Assembly (NCBI GenBank): GCA_009922685.1
Contig: RFVA01000015.1
Coordinates: 1-45,286, forward strand
Reading direction: 5' to 3'
Length of the DNA stretch: 45,286 nucleotides
Source of the DNA: Gammaproteobacteria bacterium
GTDB taxonomy: Bacteria > Pseudomonadota > Gammaproteobacteria > Methylococcales > Methylococcaceae
Part shown: in pieces, positions 25,586 through 35,445 of the stretch
Position numbering within the stretch: the stretch's first letter is position 1
Layout of the letters: each line of letters opens with the position of its first letter
Notes under the pieces: generated by a model
Told to the model about the DNA's origin: nothing
The model's database searches: none
Seen by the model: the letters and a program-made list of their open reading frames with translations, nothing else
Position numbers and translations under genes: made by a program

Positions 25586-26533
25586 TCAGGGGCGACCGTC
25601 GTCGGCGCCTTCTTTCTCAGGGACCAACAGGTCCGCGCGGCTTACGCCCAGCTTGTAGGCCAGTGCCGTTGCCACATAGATCGATGAATACGTCCCCACA
25701 AAGATACCAATCACGAGAGCGATACCGAAATTCCGAAGGACCTCACCGCCCCAAATCGCCATCGCCATGGCTGTCAAGAAGGTCAAGAACGACGTCATCA
25801 AGGTTCGACTTAAGGTCTCGTTGATAGACTGATTGATGATATCGAGCGTATCGGCCCGACGGATTTTCCGAAAGTTTTCACGCACCCGGTCGAAGACCAC
25901 AATGGTGTCATTCAGTGAGTAACCCATGATGGTCAGGACCGCGGCGAGGACCGTGAGATCAAAATCAAGCTGAAACACGGAAAACAAACCGACAATCATG
26001 GTGATGTCGTGGAGCGTTGCCAGAATCGCACCCAGTGCGAATCGGTATTCAAAACGCCAAGCGACATAGATGAGAATGAAAATGGTGGACGCTAAGAGCG
26101 CGATAAGGCTGCCCTCGACCAGATCATCGCCCACCTGGGGTCCGACAAACTCAACCCGCTTAATATCGGGGCGATCTTCGAGATTCTTATTTAAGGCTTC
26201 CATGACCTGGGCCCTCAGCTCCATCCCGTTTTCGCCCTGCTTAATCGGTGCGAGACGAATCAGAACGTCCTTGGTCGTCCCAAAATTTTGGACGGTCGGA
26301 TTGGAGAAGCCCACGGCCTCAAGTTCGCTCCGGATGGCATTGAGATCGGCGGGATGCTGATACCCGGCTTCAATGACCGTTCCGCCGGTAAAGTCGACCG
26401 CAAAATTCAATCCTCTAATCCCCAATGATCCAATGGCGATGACGCTCAGCGCGAGGGAAGCGACGACCGCAATACCGCGCCACTTCATAAAATCAATGGC
26501 GTAGTGCCGTTGAGTAACCGTGTTTGCTGACAA
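25586..26533 (-). CDS. secF: Protein translocase subunit SecF
   Basis: Inner-membrane protein of 315 residues that works with SecD to use the proton gradient to pull secreted proteins through SecYEG. One N-terminal helix, a periplasmic domain (AVDFTGGTVIEAGY, the P1 signature, through VEFVGPQVGDDL), and five C-terminal helices including TVLAAVLTIMGYSLNDTIVVFDRVREN, a strong family motif. The start is TTG, supported by GAGGAG nine bases upstream; the next ATG would remove part of the leading segment. Follows secD by about 55 bases in the tgt-yajC-secD-secF order and is ended by a clear terminator. Confidence 0.97.
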   Translation of the reverse strand: MSANTVTQRHYAIDFMKWRGIAVVASLALSVIAIGSLGIRGLNFAVDFTGGTVIEAGYQHPADLNAIRSELEAVGFSNPTVQNFGTTKDVLIRLAPIKQGENGMELRAQVMEALNKNLEDRPDIKRVEFVGPQVGDDLVEGSLIALLASTIFILIYVAWRFEYRFALGAILATLHDITMIVGLFSVFQLDFDLTVLAAVLTIMGYSLNDTIVVFDRVRENFRKIRRADTLDIINQSINETLSRTLMTSFLTFLTAMAMAIWGGEVLRNFGIALVIGIFVGTYSSIYVATALAYKLGVSRADLLVPEKEGADDGRP

Positions 26534-26588
26534 GACTATCTACTCCTCAATCTATAGTTGAAACCGCGTTCCGAATTCGCTTTCAGGG

Positions 26589-28430
26589 CTAAATCCAGAG
26601 CTTGGCAGCACGCTTTTGCCCGTAGATGAAATTAACCATCATGCGAGTGCAGCTGACGGCGGTGAACAGCGACGTAATAATGCCGATGGTCAGGGTGACG
26701 GCGAAGCCCTTGACCGGGCCAGAACCAATCCCAAACAACATAATCGCTGCAATCAAATTAGTGACGTGGGAATCCCAGATGGTCGCAAACGCGCGATCAA
26801 AGCCCGCGTAAATAGCCCCCTGAGGCGACGCGCCATTGCGAATTTCTTCCTTAATACGCTCGTAGATCAGAACGTTAGCGTCTACCGCCATACCGACCGT
26901 CAGGGTAATACCGGCAATACCCGGCAAGGTCAATGTTGCCTGCATCGCAGAGAGAATAGCCAGGATCAAGGCCACGTTGAACAACAACGTGATATTGGCG
27001 ACGATCCCGAAGACCTTGTAGTAGAACAGAACCACAAGGGCTACCAGCAGGAAGCCAATCTCAAAGGAGCGAACACCCTGAGCAATATTCTCCTTACCGA
27101 GGCTTGGACCGACCGTCCGCTCCTCGACAATGTCAACGGGAGCAGCCAAAGCGCCTGAACGAAGTAACAGCGACAGATTACGTGCTTCATCGGTTCCATC
27201 GAGACCGCTGATTTGGAATCGCTTGCTGAAGCGATCACGAATAGTGGCGATATTAATGACCTCTTCGACCGTCCGCTTGGTCGTCACCTTCTTACCACCC
27301 ACCTCCTTGGTCTCATTCTTGTTCTCGATGTAGACCACGGCCATCGGCTTATTAATATTCTCCTTCGTGGTATCGGCCATCTTGCGGGCACCTGGACCAT
27401 TCAGGGTAATAAACACGGCTGCCGAGCCTGACTGCTGCTCAAGTCCTGAAGAAGCATCAATGATCTGGTCACCCGTCACAATAATCTTTCGCTGCAGGAG
27501 AACTGGCTTGCCTTGGCGATCCTTGTAAAGCTTTGAACCAATCGGCGTCTTCGTCTCATCCGTTGGGGTCGGATGGTCCGTATCCACCATCCTGAATTCA
27601 AGCGTTGCCGTTGCACCCAGGATTTCCTTCGCGCGAGCGGTATCTTGAACACCCGGCAACTGGACCACAATTCGATCCTCGCCCTGCTGCTGGATGACGG
27701 GTTCCGCAACACCGAGTTCGTTGACACGATTGCGGAGAGTGGTCACGTTTTGAGCTACGGCCAGGCGGCGGATCTCCCGTGCCTCGGTATCACTCATCCG
27801 GCCATTTAAGGTCATCCCCTCTTCATCAAAGACCAAGCCACGCACTTCCCGCTTCAGCGTACTCTCGGCCTGACCCAGCGTATTGGAATCCTGGAACTTG
27901 ATCTGAATCACATGATTGTTGCGATCCACCGAACCATAGTGGATTTTGCTATCCCTGAGCAGCGACCGGATATCCTCTGCATAGCGCTCTTCCGCCTGCT
28001 TGATGGCCGCTTCCATGTCGACCTGCATCATGAAGTGGACACCCCCTCGAAGGTCAAGACCGAGATACATCGGGCCCGCCCCAATCCGTCGGAGCCAATC
28101 AGGGGTTGCTGGCGCCAAATTGAGTGCAACCGTATAGCGATCCTGAAAAGTCGCTCCAAGCGTATCCGATGCCTTTAACTGCGCGTCCGTATCTTCAAAT
28201 CGGATCAACAACCGTTTGTCCGACAACTCGACCGCCTTGGGCTTCAAGCTCGCCGCTGTCAGAGCCTTTTCGGCAGTTGCAACCAGATTCTGGTCCAACA
28301 ACGCACCTCGAAGCGGAGATAGCTGGACAGAAGGATCTTCTCCGAAGAAATTCGGCAGGGCATAGATCACCGCCAGGAGAAGAATCAGGGAGATGAGAGT
28401 GTTTTTCCAGAGAGGAAAATGATTACGCAT
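26589..28430 (-). CDS. secD: Protein translocase subunit SecD
   Basis: Inner-membrane protein of 613 residues, partner of SecF in the accessory translocation complex. N-terminal helix ([18 protein letters not shown]), large periplasmic domain starting [15 protein letters not shown] (the D1 motif), [31 protein letters not shown]-type segment (present as [14 protein letters not shown]), and five C-terminal helices with [26 protein letters not shown], the conserved TM4 region involved in proton coupling. Normal length. Lies between yajC and secF on the same strand. Confidence 0.98.
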   Translation of the reverse strand: [613 protein letters not shown]

Positions 28431-28497
28431 GTTGACTGCCTATGAGCGCGACGACGGAAAAGCGGTCGGCAAAAACGTGAGAGGGATCTTTATAGGA

Positions 28498-28845
28498 TTA
28501 CTTTTCGGACTTTTTTCTGACCTTGAAGGTCCCCTTGGGTAACAAGGAAGCCACGGCATTTCGCTGAACATGAACATGAACGTTATCCGACAGTTCCAGT
28601 TCTACGAAATTATCATCAAGGTCGATTACACGACCCAACAGGCCACCCGTGGTCACAACCTCACTCCCCTTACCCAAGGCATCAACCATTTTCTTATGTT
28701 CCTTGGTCTTTCGCTGCTGCGGCAGTATGAAGAGGAAGAAAAAGGCGGCCATGATCCCGAGCGGCAGGATCAAACCGACAACGCCGGGGTCCTGTGCTGC
28801 TGCGGGGGCGGCTTCAGCCAGTGCATCTGAGATGAAAAAACCCAT
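28498..28845 (-). CDS. yajC: Preprotein translocase subunit YajC
   Basis: Small inner-membrane protein of 115 residues associated with SecDF. A single helix (GLILPLGIMAAFFFLFILPQ) is followed by the signature QQRKTKEHKKMVDALGKGSEVVTTGGLLGRV and a small cytoplasmic domain. Length normal. Follows tgt by about 40 bases and precedes secD by about 65, the standard gene order. Confidence 0.96.
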   Translation of the reverse strand: MGFFISDALAEAAPAAAQDPGVVGLILPLGIMAAFFFLFILPQQRKTKEHKKMVDALGKGSEVVTTGGLLGRVIDLDDNFVELELSDNVHVHVQRNAVASLLPKGTFKVRKKSEK

Positions 28846-28884
28846 GGACTTACTCCTAACAATGAGTGGCGGATAAACCTAGGA

Positions 28885-30003
<1,119 letters not shown>

Positions 30004-30022
30004 TCAGTGTCGCAGTAACGCA

Positions 30023-30054
30023 ATCGGCCCGCTTGCTCCTGCAGGCGGGCCGAT
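30023..30054. other. Perfect 10-base inverted repeat upstream of tgt
   Basis: ATCGGCCCGC (30023-30032) and GCGGGCCGAT (30045-30054) enclose a 12-base loop. The right arm covers the ATG of the methyltransferase pseudogene. There is no adjacent T run. It may be the remains of a terminator from a lost upstream gene or an operator for tgt. Confidence 0.45.
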
Positions 30055-30820
30055 GTCTAGGCTGGTTGCTTTTTATTATGGGAACCTATTCGGCAAGCGG
30101 ATATCACCTACTTTTCTTCGCGGCGAAAAGGAAAATGAGAAATTCTGGTCAAGGCTCGATGGCCGGCCTGATGTCCATATCAAGAAACTATTGGATATAG
30201 GCTGCAGTCATGGAAGCCTGAGTGTGGATGCCGCGATCAGGGGAGCCAAACGTGTGGTTGGGATCGATACAGACCCTGAAAGAATTGACTTTGCCGCGGC
30301 CTATTTAATAAAACCATGCCCAGAATGAGTGGGCCGAGTCGAATTCTTTTGCTCTTGACGAAAGGATCTTAAAGAACAGGCGTTTAATCTGATTCTTTCC
30401 AAAGATTCCTTAGAACACATCATTGATTTACCTACCATGATGAAGCTTTCAAAGGAGTATCTTAAGGTCGGTGGCCGACTATATGTGGGTTTTGGCCCAC
30501 TATTTAATAGCCCCTATGGAGATCACAGAAGAACACGACTTATTCTTCCATGGCTCCATACCCTTCTTCCTGAACCACTTATCGTGAAGTATCTCCACCT
30601 TATTGGAAAAGATCACATTCACTCCATTCATGATCTTGGACTGAACGGCTTATCGTTCAGGGGCTATCAGGATGTTTTTAAAAACAGTGGATTGAAGCTT
30701 GTTTGGCTGGGGGTCAATGTGAGTGACCATATGATCTCCCGCCTATTTTCTCTCATCCGAAAGATAGGGCTCCTTAGAGAATATTTCACTCACAACATCT
30801 ATGCTATTTTTGAGCACTAA
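30053..30820 (+). pseudogene. SAM-dependent methyltransferase, interrupted by two in-frame TGA codons
   Basis: A class I methyltransferase of about 255 residues. Motif I reads KLLDIGCSHGSLSVDAA (about residues 45-60) and motif II VVGIDTDPERIDFAAAY. The frame is broken by TGA at 30326-30328 and TGA at 30356-30358. The same frame then resumes with AFNLILSKDSLEHI, GGRLYVGFGPLFNSPYGDH and a normal C-terminus, so the gene appears to be a recent pseudogene with two nonsense changes rather than a frameshift. The sequence is visibly more AT-rich than its neighbours and reads against them, suggesting transfer. A bidirectional terminator follows. Substrate unknown. Confidence 0.7.
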
Positions 30821-30845
30821 GGGCTTGATGCCTTTTTACTGGACA

Positions 30846-30884
30846 ACAAAAAACCCGCTAGGCCTTGGCCTGCGGGTTTTTTGT
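30846..30884. terminator. Bidirectional Rho-independent terminator
   Basis: CCCGC (30854-30858) and GCGGG (30872-30876) pair with an inner GGCC/GGCC stem, flanked by A runs on the left and T runs on the right. It can end transcripts from both the methyltransferase pseudogene and the tpiA-secG-tRNA-Leu unit. Confidence 0.85.
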
Positions 30885-30913
30885 ATTTCTTCGGTTCTCC
30901 TTGAACCCATGAT

Positions 30914-30998
30914 TGGTGCCGATGGTCGGATTTGAACCGACACGACTTGCGTCACCACCCCCTCAAGATGGCGTGTCTACCAATTTCACCACATCGGC
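30914..30998 (-). tRNA. tRNA-Leu (GAG anticodon)
   Basis: An 85-base class II tRNA with encoded CCA. Acceptor GCCGATG/CATCGGC, anticodon loop TTGAGGG with anticodon GAG, a long variable arm (about TGACGCAAGTCG), and T arm TCGGTTCAAATCCGA. Directly downstream of secG, as in many gammaproteobacteria. Confidence 0.95.
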
Positions 30999-31033
30999 TA
31001 AATCATCAAACGTCGATTACGCGGACCTTCAGC

Positions 31034-31411
31034 CTACGGCTTGGGAGCGGGCTTTGCGGGAGGGACCACCGCTGGAACGTCACTTTTGACGGCCGGCTGG
31101 GGTTCGATCGCTATCGGCGGAAGATCGCGCTGCTGAGGGGCTAATACCTCCGGCGCATCCATAATATCTTGGACCTTATTATCCTTGTTGCCCGCCAGAT
31201 AGGCAAGGCTCAGACTCGTCGAAAAGAACACGGTTGCCAGAATAGCGGTCGTTCTGGAAAGAAATGATGAAGCGCCTCGTGCACCAAACACAGAGTTGGA
31301 TGCGCCACCAAAACCTGCCCCTGCATCGGCGCCGCGCCCTTGCTGAAGAAGAACGAGACCCACGATTGCAATAGCAATCAGGACGTGGACAACCATTAGG
31401 AACTGATACAT
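31034..31411 (-). CDS. secG: Protein-export membrane protein SecG
   Basis: Subunit of the SecYEG channel, 125 residues. Two helices (LMVVHVLIAIAIVGLVLLQ and TAILATVFFSTSLSLAYLAG) flank the conserved QQGRGADAGAGFGGASNSVFGARG loop. A Pro/Ala-rich C-terminal extension of about 40 residues is common in proteobacterial SecG. Twelve bases after tpiA and followed by tRNA-Leu. Confidence 0.95.
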   Translation of the reverse strand: MYQFLMVVHVLIAIAIVGLVLLQQGRGADAGAGFGGASNSVFGARGASSFLSRTTAILATVFFSTSLSLAYLAGNKDNKVQDIMDAPEVLAPQQRDLPPIAIEPQPAVKSDVPAVVPPAKPAPKP

Positions 31412-31423
31412 GCTGTTTTCCTG

Positions 31424-32173
31424 TTACGGAGCCAGGCAAATGGCTAAGAACGATGCCGCATCAAGGGAAGCACCCCCAATGAGGCCGCCATCCACATCCG
31501 GCTGACTAAAGAGTGCGGCGGCATTATCCGCTTTGACGCTACCACCGTAAAGAATTTGCAGCGTAGAAGCCACATCGGCATCGAGTGCCGCAATCTTTGA
31601 GCGGATGTATGCATGAACTTCTTGCGCCTGCTCGGCCGATGCCGTGCGGCCGGTACCGATAGCCCAAACCGGCTCATAAGCAATGACGGCTTGGCGGAGT
31701 GATCCAACACCCGAGGTGGCAATCACCGCATCAATTTGGTCATCAATCACGGAGAAGGTCCGGTCAGACTCCCGCTCCTCAAGCGTTTCACCCACGCAAA
31801 GGATCGGCGTCACACCATGGCTAATGGCCTTGGCATAGCGCGCCGCCACCAAGGCATCGGTTTCGCCATAAATGGCTCGGCGCTCAGAGTGCCCAACCAA
31901 GGCAAGGCTGCAACCGATATCTTTCAACATCGGGGCCGAGATCTCACCGGTGTAAGCTCCCGCATCCTGATCAGCCACATTCTGTGCGCCGAGATGGACC
32001 CGGCCGGCTGCCGTGGCTGCAAGACCCGCGATATAAATCGCTGGAGGGCACACGCCCACGTCCGTCTTGGTATCCGCCGGCAAACCCGCAACAATCTCTG
32101 CGAGGAGCTTCTGCGAACTGGCGCGGTCACCATTCATTTTCCAGTTACCGACCACCAATCGACGACGCGCCAT
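31424..32173 (-). CDS. tpiA: Triosephosphate isomerase
   Basis: Glycolytic TIM-barrel enzyme of 249 residues, interconverting dihydroxyacetone phosphate and glyceraldehyde 3-phosphate. Catalytic Lys12 in GNWKMNG, catalytic His in LVGHSERR (about 95), catalytic Glu in [11 protein letters not shown] (about 165) and the phosphate-loop [12 protein letters not shown] are all present. ATG 32173 has GGAGAG a few bases upstream; the open frame extends 22 codons further but this start matches the family. First gene of the tpiA-secG-tRNA-Leu unit, divergent from miaA. Confidence 0.97.
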   Translation of the reverse strand: MARRRLVVGNWKMNGDRASSQKLLAEIVAGLPADTKTDVGVCPPAIYIAGLAATAAGRVHLGAQNVADQDAGAYTGEISAPMLKDIGCSLALVGHSERRAIYGETDALVAARYAKAISHGVTPILCVGETLEERESDRTFSVIDDQIDAVIATSGVGSLRQAVIAYEPVWAIGTGRTASAEQAQEVHAYIRSKIAALDADVASTLQILYGGSVKADNAAALFSQPDVDGGLIGGASLDAASFLAICLAP

Positions 32174-32247
32174 GTTACTCTCCCTCAGAACCAAGTAAAT
32201 CCCGCCATTGTACTGGCATTTCCATAGAACTTCAAGCATCAGCCCCT

Positions 32248-33189
32248 GTGAATCAGACGTCCATCAAGGCACCTTCGATCCTTTTGATGGGTCCAACCGC
32301 CTCAGGTAAAACCGCCCTAGCGATCCGTCTTGCCCAGGAACTGGGTGGTGAAATCATCAGTGTCGACTCCGCCTTGGTCTATCGCGGCATGGACATTGGC
32401 ACCGCAAAACCCAGTCACGATGAGCGTGGCGGCATCCCGCATCACCTGATTGACATCCTCGATCCCCTTGCAGCCTATTCCACCGGCCAGTTTCACAAAG
32501 ACGCAGAGGCCCTGATGGTCGCTATCCGGGATCGCGGCCATATCCCGATCCTCGCCGGCGGCACCATGCTCTATTTTCATGGCCTCAGTCATGGTCTTGC
32601 GACCCTACCGCCTGCTAACCCCTCAGTTCGCGAAACCATCGCAGCCGAGGCTCAAAGGCGGGGTTGGGAAGCCCTCCATCAGGACCTTGAGAAGATCGAC
32701 CCCGTCGCCGCAGCGCGGATTCACTCAAGGGACCCGCAAAGGATCCAACGGGCCCTTGAAGTCTTTCGCCTCACCGGTACCCCGCTGACCACCTTGATCG
32801 CAAGGACCCAAAAAAAGAGCGATGGCCCCTTCTTAAAGCTGGTGCTCCGCCCCGCCGATAGAGAAGGGCTTCATCAACGGATTGAGCGCCGCTTTATGGC
32901 GATGCTGGAACAGGGACTGATGGAGGAAGTGGGCCGCCTGTTTGATCGGGGCGACCTTCATACCGACCTTCCCGCCTTACGCGCGGTGGGCTATCGACAG
33001 GTGTGGTCCTATCTCGAAGGAGATTGTTCGCGAGAGGCGATGATCGAGCGCGCAGTCATCGCCACCCGGCAGTTTGCCAAACGGCAGATGACCTGGCTCC
33101 AGAAGGAAACCGAAGCCCAGGTCCTTTTTAGCGAGGACCCTCAGCTTTTGGGGCGTGCTTTATCGACGATTGGCACCCAACAACTCTAG
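32248..33189 (+). CDS. miaA: tRNA dimethylallyltransferase MiaA
   Basis: Cytoplasmic enzyme of about 313 residues that adds the dimethylallyl group to A37 of tRNAs reading U-starting codons. P-loop GPTASGKT at residues 15-22, then [44 protein letters not shown] and [13 protein letters not shown], all MiaA signatures. The start is taken as GTG 32248, which gives the usual length; no clear ribosome site is seen and the frame is open far upstream. Its last 60 bases overlap the convergent dehydrogenase gene. Divergent from tpiA with a 74-base gap. Confidence 0.95.
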   Translation: MNQTSIKAPSILLMGPTASGKTALAIRLAQELGGEIISVDSALVYRGMDIGTAKPSHDERGGIPHHLIDILDPLAAYSTGQFHKDAEALMVAIRDRGHIPILAGGTMLYFHGLSHGLATLPPANPSVRETIAAEAQRRGWEALHQDLEKIDPVAAARIHSRDPQRIQRALEVFRLTGTPLTTLIARTQKKSDGPFLKLVLRPADREGLHQRIERRFMAMLEQGLMEEVGRLFDRGDLHTDLPALRAVGYRQVWSYLEGDCSREAMIERAVIATRQFAKRQMTWLQKETEAQVLFSEDPQLLGRALSTIGTQQL

Positions 33190-34315
33190 CGGTATACGCG
33201 CGACCAATGGCATCGGCCGCAAAAAGGGCGTCACGAAGAGCCTCCACCGTCACCACAAAGGGTTCATTATGGGCCGTTTCACCCGGCGCTAGGGCGCGCT
33301 GGGCAATCGCCTCCGCTTGGGCAAGAGACAAGGTTTCAAGGCCCAACCCTAAAAGGGTGATCGGCAAACCAACGGCCCATGAGAATTCGAGGACCTCCTC
33401 AACGAATGCGGCATCGCGTCCTTCAAGCACCAGTTGAACCAGGGTACCAAAGGCCACTTTCTCCCCGTGCAGGCGGTCATGGGTTTCAGGCGCTTGCGTC
33501 AGGCCATTGTGGACCGAGTGAGCCACTGCGAGCCCCCCCGACTCAAAGCCGAGACCCGACAAGAGCGTGTTGGCTTCAACGATACGCTCAAGGGCGGGCG
33601 TCACGACACCCTCCCTGGCGGCTGCAACAGCCTGCACCCCATCCTTCAGCAAGGTTTCATAACAAAGCCTAGCCAGATTCTGTGCCGCGAGCGTACTGAG
33701 ACCGCCGACCTGGTTGGGGCGGCAGGCGCGACTCGCGGCATCCGCTTCAAAATAGGTGGCGAGGGCATCTCCCATTCCCGCGATCAGGGTCCTGACCGGG
33801 GCCTTCGCAATCACCCAGGTATCAACCAAGACAAGATCCGGATTACGCCGATAAAAAAGGCATCGCTCAAACACCCCTTCGGAGCTGTAAATCACCGACA
33901 ACGCGCTGCAGGGCGCATCGCTGGCTGCGGTTGTCGGACAACAAACCACGGGGAGCTCTAGACCTGCAGCCACCGCTCGAGCCGTGTCCAGCACCTTCCC
34001 ACCGCCTGCACCCACGAGGGTCCTGGCGCCGACCCTAAGCGCCTCCTGTCGACCTCGCTCAATTTCGGCGTCAGAGCATTCCCCGCCAAAATCAAGGACC
34101 GAGTAGGAGATGTTGCGATTGCCTAAGGTTTCAGCCCAGATATCCTCCAGATGTCGGCGGGCACTTCGGCAGGCAATGATCAAAAGAGGGCCATCAAGAC
34201 CCAGTTTTTTAAGTTCGTATCCAAGCGCCTGAGTCGCATTCCTTCCCTGAACGTAACGGGCCGGCGCACAGAAGATGGCCAGACCCAAAGCGCCGGTGAG
34301 ATCTTGGCCGTTCAC
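33128..34315 (-). CDS. GldA-type iron/zinc-dependent alcohol dehydrogenase at the end of the fds operon
   Basis: Protein of 395 residues in the glycerol-dehydrogenase branch of group III alcohol dehydrogenases. NAD-binding [13 protein letters not shown] (about residues 107-119) and [14 protein letters not shown] follow the family; metal ligands are Asp in [13 protein letters not shown], His in [12 protein letters not shown] and His in [15 protein letters not shown] start with GAGGGG close upstream, seven bases after fdsD. It is therefore the last gene of fdsGBA-fdhD-fdsD and may act on glycerol, dihydroxyacetone or another small carbonyl. The substrate is inferred only from family. Overlaps miaA at its 3' end. 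Confidence 0.88.
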   Translation of the reverse strand: MNGQDLTGALGLAIFCAPARYVQGRNATQALGYELKKLGLDGPLLIIACRSARRHLEDIWAETLGNRNISYSVLDFGGECSDAEIERGRQEALRVGARTLVGAGGGKVLDTARAVAAGLELPVVCCPTTAASDAPCSALSVIYSSEGVFERCLFYRRNPDLVLVDTWVIAKAPVRTLIAGMGDALATYFEADAASRACRPNQVGGLSTLAAQNLARLCYETLLKDGVQAVAAAREGVVTPALERIVEANTLLSGLGFESGGLAVAHSVHNGLTQAPETHDRLHGEKVAFGTLVQLVLEGRDAAFVEEVLEFSWAVGLPITLLGLGLETLSLAQAEAIAQRALAPGETAHNEPFVVTVEALRDALFAADAIGRAYTARVVGCQSSIKHAPKAEGPR

Positions 34316-34321
34316 AGCCCC

Positions 34322-34552
34322 TCAACTCTTAAGGGAATGCCCCTTGGCGAGTTGACCTACGGCCGTCTTCACCAGATCCGTCAGCCCCTCACCACCGGCC
34401 TCATAATGTTGAATGATGGCGAGTTGCATCCTCTGCTCCCAGAAATTCTTAAGGTGCTGAGTGATCCCAGCAACCCCTACTTCACGATCAGGCTCAGCGG
34501 AAAAAAAATCGCCAATGCTGTTGGCCATTTTGACCAGGTTTTCTATGTCCAT
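34322..34552 (-). CDS. fdsD: Formate dehydrogenase delta subunit FdsD
   Basis: Small cytoplasmic protein of 76 residues. The family pattern is visible: ENLVKMANSIGDFF at the N-terminus, VAGITQHLKNFWEQRM in the middle, and LTDLVKTAVGQL at the end. FdsD is needed for mature, active NAD-dependent molybdenum formate dehydrogenase. It follows fdhD by about 40 bases and precedes the dehydrogenase gene by a few bases. Confidence 0.93.
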   Translation of the reverse strand: MDIENLVKMANSIGDFFSAEPDREVGVAGITQHLKNFWEQRMQLAIIQHYEAGGEGLTDLVKTAVGQLAKGHSLKS

Positions 34553-34591
34553 GAACGGGAATGTCTCAAAACGTCAATTGTAGGAATCCAT

Positions 34592-35434
34592 TTAGGCTTC
34601 GGCGACCACCGAGGTCAGGTGCACCAGCCTTTGAGGGTGAGTATAGACTACGTGATCACGATCTCTTGCGAATCCAACTAAGGTCATGCCGGATGCTTCG
34701 GCTAAACGTATCGCAAGCCCTGTTGGTGCCGACATGGCAGCGAGAAGACCCACCCCCATCACCGCACATTTCTGCACCATTTCAAAGCTGGCCCGACTCG
34801 TCACCAACACGAATCCCGAGGAGAAATCTTCCCCCCGCCGGGCCAGCGCACCGAGCAGCTTGTCGAGGGCATTGTGACGACCGACATCTTCGCGAACCAC
34901 CAAATCTTCACGGCCTGGAACGACCCAGGCCGCGGCATGAACTGCGCCGGTCAGGGCATTGAGGCGTTGGGATGCACCGATGGTGTGCAGCGCTCTGATC
35001 AGGGCGTCTTCAGGAACAATCAGATCAGAGGTGACTGGGGCGGGTTTTCGCACCGCCTGAGCCAGGGTTCTGGCCCCACAGAGGCCACACCCAGTTCGGC
35101 CCGTGAGATTTCGTCCTTGACCTTGAACCGCTTCGAAGCGGGCGGCCGGAATCTTGACTCGGACCTCGATACCTTCCGCGCGCTCGACCACCCGAATGGC
35201 CTCGACTTCACCCGAATGCGCCACAATCAGCTCGGTGAGACTGAAGCCCAAGGCAAAATCATCAAGATCAAGGGGCGTCGCTAACATCACGACATGCGGT
35301 TCCCCGTTGTAGAGAAGCGCCACTGGGGCTTCTTCTGCCACAGCATCATCAACCGTCGCACCCTCACCGCCCCGCCAACGCTGAACCGAACGATCCCGGT
35401 AGCCAGGCCAGCCAAGCTCAGCCCCAAGATCCAT
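34592..35434 (-). CDS. fdhD: Formate dehydrogenase accessory sulfurtransferase FdhD
   Basis: Cytoplasmic protein of about 280 residues that delivers sulfur to the molybdenum cofactor of formate dehydrogenase. The CGLCGAR motif (Cys pair) near residue 116 is the functional hallmark; DDFALGFSLTELIV and VREDVGRHNALDKLLG are also family signatures, as is FVLVTSRASFEMVQKC. ATG 35434 is preferred over the in-frame TTG at 35449, with GAGG nine bases upstream. The TTG overlaps the fdsA stop, so translation may be coupled. Located between fdsA and fdsD (fdsC position). Confidence 0.95.
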   Translation of the reverse strand: MDLGAELGWPGYRDRSVQRWRGGEGATVDDAVAEEAPVALLYNGEPHVVMLATPLDLDDFALGFSLTELIVAHSGEVEAIRVVERAEGIEVRVKIPAARFEAVQGQGRNLTGRTGCGLCGARTLAQAVRKPAPVTSDLIVPEDALIRALHTIGASQRLNALTGAVHAAAWVVPGREDLVVREDVGRHNALDKLLGALARRGEDFSSGFVLVTSRASFEMVQKCAVMGVGLLAAMSAPTGLAIRLAEASGMTLVGFARDRDHVVYTHPQRLVHLTSVVAEA

Positions 35435-35445
35435 AGGGGACCGCC

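Noticed and set aside
31984-32247. N-terminal extension of MiaA by 88 residues
   Set aside because: It overlaps tpiA on the other strand and lacks similarity to MiaA; GTG 32248 gives the usual length.
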